A stretch of 64,000 nucleotides of DNA. It comes from Rhizobiaceae bacterium. Lineage in GTDB: Bacteria > Pseudomonadota > Alphaproteobacteria > Rhizobiales > Rhizobiaceae. The notes beneath the pieces are model-generated. The model did not search any database. It saw nothing but the letters and a program-made list of their open reading frames with translations, and had not been told where the DNA came from. Within the stretch, counting starts at the first letter, position 1. The number at the start of each line of letters is the position of its first letter. This document shows, in pieces, positions 21,487 to 28,387 of this stretch. A program made the position numbers and the translations under genes. The DNA is taken from positions 1,873,741 to 1,937,740 of the forward strand of contig JAILWO010000001.1 in the NCBI GenBank assembly GCA_025698895.1, given 5' to 3'.

Positions 21487-22434
21487 ATGAAACTCGGGTT
21501 ATTTGTCAGTGCCGCCGCGCTTGCGGCAGCGGCCAGTGTAACCGCCTATGCCCAGGAGAAGCCGCAGCTGGCATTCGTCGTGAATGCCGCTTCCGACTTC
21601 TGGAAACTGGCTGAGGCGGGCGTGAAGGCGGCTCAGCCGGAACTTCCAGGCTACGAACTCCAGTTCCGCTATCCGGCCCAGGGCACCGCGGCATTGCAGA
21701 ACGCGCTCATGGACGACCTCGTGGCGGCGGGAGCCGACGCCATCATGATCTCGTCGGTCGATCCCAAGACGTCCACCGACGCCTTCAACCGCATCGCTGC
21801 GCAGGTGCCGCTGTTCACCACCGACAGCGACGCTCCCGACAGCGACCGCATTGCCTATCTCGGCTCGTCCAACATGGCGGCCGGCATCCAGGCGGGCGAG
21901 ATCGCGGTCAAGGCGCTGCCCGACGGCGGCACATGCATGGGCTTCGTCGGCTTCCTCGGCGCGGACAATGCGGTCGAGCGCATCGCCGGCTTCCGCCAGG
22001 CGGTCGAGGGGCACGGCATCGAGCTTGTCGACGTTCGCGGCGACGATGTCGACTTCGCGCGCGCCCGCGCCAATGTCGACGACGTGCTGGTCGCCAATCC
22101 GGAGATCAATTGCATGGTCGGGTTCTATTCCTACAATCCGCCGAAGATCTACGAGGCGCTGCAGGCCGCCGGCAAGCTGGGCGAAATCACCGTCGTCGCC
22201 TTTGACGAGGACCCAATCACGCTCGGCGCGGTGCGCGAAGGCCATTTCGCCGGCACGGTCGTACAGGACCCCTATCAGTGGGGCTATCAGGGCATGAAGC
22301 TGATGGCCGCCTTCCTGGAGGGCGACAAGTCCGGCATTCCCGAAGACAGGCTGATCATTGTGCCGACCAAGGTGATCGACCAGTCGAACGTCGACGCGTT
22401 CGAGGCCGAGCTGAGGGAACGGATCAGCGGGTAG
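21487..22434 (+). CDS. Periplasmic sugar-binding protein (second ABC system)
   Basis: A 315-residue type I binding protein. The signal peptide spans residues 1-22 (SVTAYAQ cleavage region). The mature start PQLAFVVNAASDFWKLAEAG and ADAIMISSVDPKTSTDAFN are typical of ribose/xylose-binding proteins. GGGAGGAACA precedes the ATG at 21487. It heads an operon with a tandem ATPase (22557) and a permease (24064). Only ~30% similar by eye to the binding protein at 19877, so probably different substrate. Confidence 0.92.
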   Translation: MKLGLFVSAAALAAAASVTAYAQEKPQLAFVVNAASDFWKLAEAGVKAAQPELPGYELQFRYPAQGTAALQNALMDDLVAAGADAIMISSVDPKTSTDAFNRIAAQVPLFTTDSDAPDSDRIAYLGSSNMAAGIQAGEIAVKALPDGGTCMGFVGFLGADNAVERIAGFRQAVEGHGIELVDVRGDDVDFARARANVDDVLVANPEINCMVGFYSYNPPKIYEALQAAGKLGEITVVAFDEDPITLGAVREGHFAGTVVQDPYQWGYQGMKLMAAFLEGDKSGIPEDRLIIVPTKVIDQSNVDAFEAELRERISG

Positions 22435-22556
22435 GCATACCTCCCTGTCCTGCCTGGGACTGCGCGGGCGTGCTCCAGCCGCGGCCGCGCAGTCCATCAG
22501 GCATCTGTCCCGGCATGAATCCGCATGACGGATTCCAAGCCTGTTAGGCAGTGTCG

Positions 22557-24050
22557 ATGAGTTCGGGTTTCACCATCAGCCTGTCGGGCATCTCGAAAGC
22601 CTATCCCGGCGTCGTCGCGCTAGACGACGTCAGCCTCGCCATTTCCGGCGGCGAGATCGTCGGTCTGATCGGCGAGAACGGCGCCGGCAAGTCGACGCTG
22701 ATGAAGGTGCTGGGCGGTTCGATCGCGCCCGACCGCGGCACGATCGTCATCGACGGCGAAAGCCTATCCTCGCTGACGCCCGCCGAGGCGATGGCGCGCG
22801 GCATTGCCTTCGTGCATCAGGAGCTCAATCCGTTCACCAATCTGGATGTCGCGGCCAACATTCTGCTCGGCCGCGAGATCGCGCGCGGACCCTTCCGCGC
22901 GCTCGACCGCCGCGCCATGGCGCGCACGGTGCAGCCGATCCTCGACATGCTGGCTGCGCCCTTCGGCCCCGACGATGCGGTGGCCGACCTGTCGCTGGCC
23001 GAGCAGCAATTGCTGGAGATCGCGCGGGCGCTGTCCATCGACGCGCGGCTCGTCATCATGGACGAGCCGACATCGAGCCTCACCCTTTCCGAGACCAACC
23101 GGCTGCTTGGCGTGGTGGGCGAACTGAAATCGCGCGGTGTAGCCGTGCTGTTCATCAGCCATCGCCTCAACGAGATCGAGGCGATCGCCGACCGCGTCAC
23201 CGTATTGCGCGACGGCCGCAACGCCGGCGAACTCCTTCCGGGCGAAATCCGCCGCGATCGCATGATCGGCATGATGATCGGCCGCGACCTTGACCGGTTC
23301 TACGAAAAGCGCGCGCATGGCCGGCAGGAGCCGGTGCTGGAGATCAGGGGGGTGGCGACGCGCGCCTTTCCCGAGGCGCGCGCCAACCTTACCGTCTATA
23401 AGGGCGAGATACTGGGTCTGGCGGGGCTCGTCGGCGCCGGCCGTACGGAGCTTGCCCGCGCCGCCTTTGGTATCGACCCCATTCTCCACGGCGAGATCAT
23501 CCTCGGCGGCGCGCCGCTTAAGCCCAATTCGGTCGTGGCTGCCATCAAGGGCGGCATGTGCCTGGTGCCGGAGGACCGCAAGGGGCAGGGCCTGCATCTC
23601 GATTTCTCCATCAGCGACAACATCGCGCTGCCCAGCCTGCCGAGGCTGTCGCGCGCCGGAACCGTCGTGTCTTCGCGGGAGCTCGAGCTGGCGGAAGCCT
23701 CGCGCAGGCGGTTCGGCATCCGGGCGACATCGATGCGCAACCCGGCGGCGGAGCTTTCGGGCGGCAATCAGCAGAAGGTCGTCCTGGCGAAATGGCTGGC
23801 GGTGGAGCCCCGCCTTCTGATCGTGGACGAGCCGACGCGCGGCATCGACGTCGGCGCTAAGGCGGAAGTCTACCGTGTTCTTCAGGCCCTCGCGGACCGG
23901 GGCGTCGGCATCCTGATGATCTCCAGCGACATGGAGGAGGTCATCGGGGTGTCGAACCGGGTCGCGGTGATGTGCCGGGGCGAGATCACCGGCGTGCTTT
24001 CATCGGACAAGTTGACGGAGCTCGGCATTCTCAATCTGGCTGTGGGGTAA
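22557..24050 (+). CDS. Sugar ABC transporter ATPase with two NBDs (RbsA-like)
   Basis: A 497-residue tandem ATPase. The first domain has Walker A GENGAGKSTLMK, signature LSLAEQQLLEIARAL and Walker B RLVIMDEPTSSL. The second has the degenerate P-loop usual for this family (GLVGAGRTELARAAFG), signature LSGGNQQKVVLAKWL and LLIVDEPTRGIDVGAK. GTG at 22551 is an alternative start two codons upstream. The 117 bp before it contain no promoter I can identify, so it is probably co-transcribed with the binding-protein gene. Confidence 0.94.
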   Translation: MSSGFTISLSGISKAYPGVVALDDVSLAISGGEIVGLIGENGAGKSTLMKVLGGSIAPDRGTIVIDGESLSSLTPAEAMARGIAFVHQELNPFTNLDVAANILLGREIARGPFRALDRRAMARTVQPILDMLAAPFGPDDAVADLSLAEQQLLEIARALSIDARLVIMDEPTSSLTLSETNRLLGVVGELKSRGVAVLFISHRLNEIEAIADRVTVLRDGRNAGELLPGEIRRDRMIGMMIGRDLDRFYEKRAHGRQEPVLEIRGVATRAFPEARANLTVYKGEILGLAGLVGAGRTELARAAFGIDPILHGEIILGGAPLKPNSVVAAIKGGMCLVPEDRKGQGLHLDFSISDNIALPSLPRLSRAGTVVSSRELELAEASRRRFGIRATSMRNPAAELSGGNQQKVVLAKWLAVEPRLLIVDEPTRGIDVGAKAEVYRVLQALADRGVGILMISSDMEEVIGVSNRVAVMCRGEITGVLSSDKLTELGILNLAVG

Positions 24051-24063
24051 GGGCGGGAGGAAC

Positions 24064-25110
24064 ATGCATAAGAAGGATCTCGGTCTCGCGGTGCTGATCC
24101 TGGTGGTCGGCGGTGTCGTCGCTCTCATCAACCCGCGCTTCCTCTCGCCCATCAACCTGGCCAACACGGCCAACCTGATCGGTCTTTTCGGCCTGTTCTC
24201 CATCGCGGAAGCCTTCGTCATCGTGACCGCCGGTATCGAGCTTTCCGTCGGTTCCGTCATCGCGTTGCTCGGCGTCATCTTCATCGACCTGATCGTCAAT
24301 CAGGGCGTGCCGTGGCCGCTGGCCTTCGTCATCGTCCTGGCCGTCGGCGGGGTGCTCGGCGCCATCCATGGTTTGCTGGTCACGAAGATGCGGCTGCAGC
24401 CCTTCGTGGTCACGCTGTGCGGCCTGCTGATCTATCGCGGCGTCGCGCGCTTCTACACCGCCGACGCCACCGCCGGCTTCTCGTTCGGTCACAGCTTTCC
24501 GACGCTCGAATGGGTGGTGTCGGGGCGCAGCGGCGGCGTCCCGCATTCGATCATCGCCTTCGCGGTGATCGCAGCGATTGCCTGGTACGTCATGCACCGC
24601 ACCGTGTTCGGGCGCCACCTGTTCGCGGTTGGCAAGAACGAGGAGGCGGCCCGCTTCGCCGGCATCAACACGACCGGCACCATCGTCGCGGCCTATGTCA
24701 TCTGCCTGGTGCTGACAGGCATCTCGGCCGTCTTCTTCGGCATGTACACGCGCTCCATCCACCCCGCCTCGCACGGCAATTTCTACGAGCTCTACGCCAT
24801 CGCGGCGGCGGTGCTGGGCGGCTTTTCGCTGCGCGGCGGCGAGGGTTCCATCGTCGGCGTGGTGCTGGGCGTCATCCTGCTTCAAATCCTCCAGAACTTG
24901 GTCAACCTCCTGGGAATACCGTCTTCGCTGAACTTCGCCGTAATGGGGAGTGTGATCCTGATCGGCGTTCTGGCTGACAACCAGTTCTCCCATTACCGGG
25001 ATCGACGGCGACAGGCCAAAATGGCGTCCTCGCTTTCCGAACGCCCGGAAAGTGTTTCGGCGATGAATTTGGGGCTTCAAGGGAAGAGGCGGGCAGAATC
25101 GCAGACGTAG
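24064..25110 (+). CDS. Ribose/xylose-type ABC transporter permease
   Basis: A 348-residue BPD_transp_2 permease, about ten helices. FVIVTAGIELSVGSVIALLG and the cytosolic loop YAIAAAVLGGFSLRGGEGSI are the family signatures. GGGCGGGAGGAAC precedes ATG at 24064, 13 bp after the ATPase stop. The C-terminal ~30 residues are hydrophilic. It completes the second sugar transporter. Downstream 25111-25549 has no intact gene: a transposase remnant and an inverted repeat are listed separately. Confidence 0.93.
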   Translation: MHKKDLGLAVLILVVGGVVALINPRFLSPINLANTANLIGLFGLFSIAEAFVIVTAGIELSVGSVIALLGVIFIDLIVNQGVPWPLAFVIVLAVGGVLGAIHGLLVTKMRLQPFVVTLCGLLIYRGVARFYTADATAGFSFGHSFPTLEWVVSGRSGGVPHSIIAFAVIAAIAWYVMHRTVFGRHLFAVGKNEEAARFAGINTTGTIVAAYVICLVLTGISAVFFGMYTRSIHPASHGNFYELYAIAAAVLGGFSLRGGEGSIVGVVLGVILLQILQNLVNLLGIPSSLNFAVMGSVILIGVLADNQFSHYRDRRRQAKMASSLSERPESVSAMNLGLQGKRRAESQT

Positions 25111-25173
25111 CGAGAATGCGTAGTCGATGGTGCCCCGCTGAGTGGTGTAGCTGGCGGCATTGGTCGCCGGGCC

Positions 25174-25345
25174 TCAGCATTTGTCGCTGATCAAGCCGCC
25201 ACGGCTGGCAGGCTGTTGAGGGCGATCATCACTCAACTGTCCGATCCTTCCGAGCGTCATGCAGCGGGCGCGCTGGACGGCCCATTTGTCGTGCTGTTCG
25301 AGGAGCGCCAACGAGGCCGCCGCTCTTGCCTGCATACACCGATGA
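25174..25345 (-). pseudogene. IS256-family transposase C-terminal remnant
   Basis: On the minus strand, codons from about 25310 down to TGA at 25174-25176 read LLEQHDKWAVQRARCMTL then GRIGQLSDD, close to the C-terminus of rhizobial IS256-family transposases (LLEQNDEWAVQRARYM). Upstream codons are only loosely recognisable and no inverted ends or intact DDE domain are present. It marks an old insertion event between the sugar region and the formate dehydrogenase region. Confidence 0.6.
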
Positions 25346-25437
25346 GCACCGCGCTACCCAACCGCACCACGTCGAGCGACGTCACGCGGTAATGATGGCC
25401 GCGTTCTCGTGTGCAACTCCCTCGGGCCGCTGCGACG

Positions 25438-25468
25438 GAACATAAGTTCGGAACCGGTCTTTATGTTC
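25438..25468. promoter_or_regulatory. 8-bp inverted repeat upstream of secreted protein gene
   Basis: GAACATAA (25438-25445) and TTATGTTC (25461-25468) are perfect complements with a 15-base spacer, 82 bp before the ATG at 25550. It could be an operator or an RNA stem-loop. No known consensus is claimed. Confidence 0.35.
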
Positions 25469-25549
25469 AATCTTGCAAGTCGTGCGACGATCCTGCACCT
25501 TACGTATGGAGAGCGGCCGGCTTCTGAACAACAAGGGAAGGCGCTAGCG

Positions 25550-26254
25550 ATGAGAAGTGTCATTCTCACTGGAATCTTCGTGCTCTCGGCCTCGACTTCC
25601 TGGGCGCAAACCACCACATCACCGCAGCCGGCCGATCCCGCGGTTGAAGCGCAGACCGATCAGGCCACCGCCGCGCGGCAGACCGGGCCGGCCAATCTTT
25701 GTCAGGAAATCCTTGCCTTCATGAAGGCGCCGCCGCCGGAAGCCGCGACTCCGGCCGGTGCGGCAAAACCGGCGGAACCGCCGGCCCGGCAATCGGAGCC
25801 CGACGAGCAGGACGATGCGGATGAGGACAGTGATGCCCAGCAGGGCACGACCGCGTCCGATGAGCCGGCGAAGGCGGAGGGGGAGACCGGCTCGGCGCAG
25901 GAAATCACCGGACAGGACGGTGTAGCGACCGACGCTCCCGAACCGGGCAAGGACAATGCAGCAAGCGGATCGGCGACGAACGCCCCGCAGAAGGAAAGCA
26001 GGCCGGCGCCGCTGCCTCCTGCCGATGTGACCAGCACACCCAAGGAGTCGGTGCTGACGGTCGAGGCGGCCGAAGAACTCGCTTCCGCGAACAATATCGC
26101 GCAATGCCAGAAAACAGCCCGGGACATGAGAGTTGCCGGCGTTGCCATGCCGCCGCCACTGATGGCGTTGGCGGCGCTCGATCTTCAGTATCAGCAGACA
26201 TCGGATCAGGCGGCCGAGCCATCGGGGACCGCCGAGCCGGTCGAAGAGGAATAG
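25550..26254 (+). CDS. Secreted acidic, low-complexity protein
   Basis: A 234-residue protein with a Sec signal peptide (residues 1-20, cleavage after SASTSWA). The middle (~60-155) is disordered and rich in A, P, E, D, G and Q; the conserved-looking ends are NLCQEILAFMK (about 50-60) and a C-terminal ELASANNIAQCQKTARDMR. The two cysteines, one in each end, could pair in the periplasm. ATG at 25550 is preceded by GGGAAGGCGCTAGCG. No known domain is recognised; it may bind a partner in the envelope. Confidence 0.7.
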   Translation: MRSVILTGIFVLSASTSWAQTTTSPQPADPAVEAQTDQATAARQTGPANLCQEILAFMKAPPPEAATPAGAAKPAEPPARQSEPDEQDDADEDSDAQQGTTASDEPAKAEGETGSAQEITGQDGVATDAPEPGKDNAASGSATNAPQKESRPAPLPPADVTSTPKESVLTVEAAEELASANNIAQCQKTARDMRVAGVAMPPPLMALAALDLQYQQTSDQAAEPSGTAEPVEEE

Positions 26255-26336
26255 GCGCCGCTACGGCGGTAGAATGTTTCGGTGGCGATCCGCCTGGCGG
26301 TCTGTCGCGAAAGGCAACGTGAAGGAGTAGGCGGAA

Positions 26337-26552
26337 ATGGGCATGATCCTGGCAGGAATTGTGGTTGCGGTCGCAATCGCGTTCGGCACCGGCGTTTTTC
26401 TTCTGAATGCGCAGCAGCAAGAGCCGGCGTGGCAGGCTTACAGTACCGAAAGCACGAGAGTGGGTGACCCTGGGCACAATCTCGTCGGCCAGAACTGGTC
26501 GGGCGAACCCGAGGGCAGTGCCGTTGACAGCGGCGAGGAGGCGCCTTCCTGA
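26337..26552 (+). CDS. Small single-pass membrane protein
   Basis: A 71-residue protein with one N-terminal hydrophobic helix (residues 3-23, GMILAGIVVAVAIAFGTGVF) and a short polar tail containing YSTESTRVGDPGHNLVG. GAAGGAGTAGGCGGAA precedes the start. Similar short proteins occur in rhizobia, but I know of no function. It is followed by a bidirectional terminator and converges on the formate dehydrogenase operon. Confidence 0.6.
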   Translation: MGMILAGIVVAVAIAFGTGVFLLNAQQQEPAWQAYSTESTRVGDPGHNLVGQNWSGEPEGSAVDSGEEAPS

Positions 26553-26641
26553 CTTCCGGCGACGCGAAGCCGGTGGCGTCACCATCGCGGCACCCGCTGC
26601 AAGGGACGCACGCAGCCCCCGGAGTGCCGACCACCTGAAAG

Positions 26642-26673
26642 AAAAAGCCCGGGCCAGGCGACCCGGGCTTTTT
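26642..26673. terminator. Bidirectional terminator
   Basis: GCCCGGG at 26647-26653 pairs with CCCGGGC at 26662-26668, flanked by AAAAA on the left and TTTTT on the right, so it can terminate the plus-strand small gene and the minus-strand formate dehydrogenase operon. Confidence 0.9.
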
Positions 26674-26691
26674 GATGCAGGGAAGACCGAT

Positions 26692-27723
26692 CTACTCGGC
26701 GGGCTCCGCGGCGTTGTCGGGTGGCACCCGTCCATCGGCCTTGGCCTGCTGTTTTTCGACCCAGGCGCTGTGGTGCTCCTTGGCCCAGTTCAGATCCACC
26801 GTTCCGGAACCCATCGCGTCATAGGCGCCTTCCATGCCGAGCGTGCCGATATAGATGTGCGCGATGATGACCGCGATCATGATGACGCCGACGGTTGCGT
26901 GAACATACTGGGCTGTCTGCATGCCGTTCACGTCGGCGAAGGAGAACGGGAACAGCAGGAAGAGGCCGGAGACCGACAAAGCAATCCCGCCCAGCACGAC
27001 CGCCCAGAATATGAGCTTCTGGCCCGTGTTGAAGCGGCCTGCCGGCGGATGTGTCCTGTTCGATCGATCGAAGAACCCGCCGCCAACCTTCAACCAATTC
27101 GCATCGTAGCGGTCGGGGAGATTGTCCCAAACCCACATGACCAGCGTGACGATCACGCCGAGCATGAACGCCCAAGCCACGAAATCATGCGCGTATTTCG
27201 CCCAGATGGACCAGGTCGAGAATGCCTCCGGCCCGATCAGCGGCATCAGCAGGCGCTTGCCGAAAATGAAGTTCAGACCCGTGATGGCCAGGATGATGAA
27301 GGCGGTCGCGGTCGTCCAATGCGCCAAGCGTTCCATCGCATTGAACCGGAGAATCCTGACGCCCGATTCGCCGGCCTGCGTACGGATCCGCCCCCTGACG
27401 AAGTAGAAAAGGGCGAGCACGAGCAGCATGCCGATGATGAAGATGGCGCCGATCCACGGAAGCGCGCCCTCACGGAAGCCCTGATAGTCCCGACCTTGCG
27501 GCTGCTGCAGGGTCCCGGCGTTGCGGTCCGGTATGCTGACGCGGCCCTGGACCTTGTTGAGTTCGTTGAGGAGTTGCTGTTCGTTCACCGCCTGGGCGGT
27601 GGGATTGCTTCCCGTACCCTCCTGCGCTGTCGCCGGAACGACAAGCAGCCCGATCGCCAGAATGATCGCTGCGACAACCGGTGAAAACAATCGACCGACG
27701 CTCCAGATCCGCATGTGCTTCAT
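26692..27723 (-). CDS. Formate dehydrogenase cytochrome b556 (gamma) subunit
   Basis: Membrane anchor that passes electrons from the Fe-S subunit to quinone. The 343-residue protein has an N-terminal signal-anchor (residues ~10-33), a periplasmic/linker region, then four core helices with haem-ligating histidines: RLAHWTTATAFIILAITG, KYAHDFVAWAFMLG, and AQYVHATVGVIMIAVIIAHI. It belongs to the FdoI/FdnI family but is longer than E. coli FdnI (~217) because of the N-terminal ~110 residues, as is usual in alphaproteobacteria. Last gene of the operon, after fdhB by about 50 bp. Confidence 0.92.
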   Translation of the reverse strand: MKHMRIWSVGRLFSPVVAAIILAIGLLVVPATAQEGTGSNPTAQAVNEQQLLNELNKVQGRVSIPDRNAGTLQQPQGRDYQGFREGALPWIGAIFIIGMLLVLALFYFVRGRIRTQAGESGVRILRFNAMERLAHWTTATAFIILAITGLNFIFGKRLLMPLIGPEAFSTWSIWAKYAHDFVAWAFMLGVIVTLVMWVWDNLPDRYDANWLKVGGGFFDRSNRTHPPAGRFNTGQKLIFWAVVLGGIALSVSGLFLLFPFSFADVNGMQTAQYVHATVGVIMIAVIIAHIYIGTLGMEGAYDAMGSGTVDLNWAKEHHSAWVEKQQAKADGRVPPDNAAEPAE

Positions 27724-27774
27724 CCTCCGAGCTTGTTTCGTCGCGGCGACAGGCCAGCGCCCGCTGCCTGGTTT

Positions 27775-28371
27775 CTAGACGTCAACCGTCTCCCGATAGG
27801 CTGTCTGCCAGCCCCACGCGCCTGAGCCGTACCCGCGTTGCATCACCCGCTCCTTGTAGATTGCGGCGATGATCTCGCCGTCTCCCGCAAGCAGCGACTT
27901 GGTCGAACACATCTCGGCGCAGAGCGGCAGCTTGCCCTCGGCCAGGCGATTGGCACCGTATTTCGCATATTCGGCCTCGGTCGAATCTTCCTCCGGCCCG
28001 GCCGCGCAGAAGGTGCATTTGTCCATCTTGCCGCGCGAGCCGAAATTGCTCACACGCGGATATTGCGGTGCTCCGAACGGGCAGGCGTAGAAGCAGTAGC
28101 CGCAGCCGATGCACAGATCCTTCGAATGCAGCACCACCGCGTCAGCCGTCGTGTAGAAGCAGTCCACGGGACACACCGCCGCGCAGGGCGCGTCGGTGCA
28201 GTGCATGCACGCCATCGACACCGAGCGTTCCCCCACCTTGCCGTCATTGATGGTGACGACGCGGCGCCGGTTGATGCCCCACGGCACGTCGTGCTCGTTC
28301 TTGCAGGCGGTGACGCAGGCATTGCACTCGATGCAGCGGTCGGCATCGCAAAGGAACTTCATCCTGGCCAT
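27775..28371 (-). CDS. Formate dehydrogenase Fe-S (beta) subunit
   Basis: A 198-residue electron-transfer protein with four cysteine groups for [4Fe-4S] clusters: CIECNACVTACKNEHDVPWG, CMHCTDAPCAAVCPVDCF, CIGCGYCFYACPFGAPQ and a later CTFC pair. This is the HybA/FdnH-like ferredoxin arrangement. It lacks the C-terminal transmembrane helix of E. coli FdnH, so it relies on the alpha and gamma subunits for placement on the periplasmic side. It lies 16 bp after the catalytic subunit. Confidence 0.93.
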   Translation of the reverse strand: MARMKFLCDADRCIECNACVTACKNEHDVPWGINRRRVVTINDGKVGERSVSMACMHCTDAPCAAVCPVDCFYTTADAVVLHSKDLCIGCGYCFYACPFGAPQYPRVSNFGSRGKMDKCTFCAAGPEEDSTEAEYAKYGANRLAEGKLPLCAEMCSTKSLLAGDGEIIAAIYKERVMQRGYGSGAWGWQTAYRETVDV

Positions 28372-28387
28372 TCGTCGTTCCTCCCTG

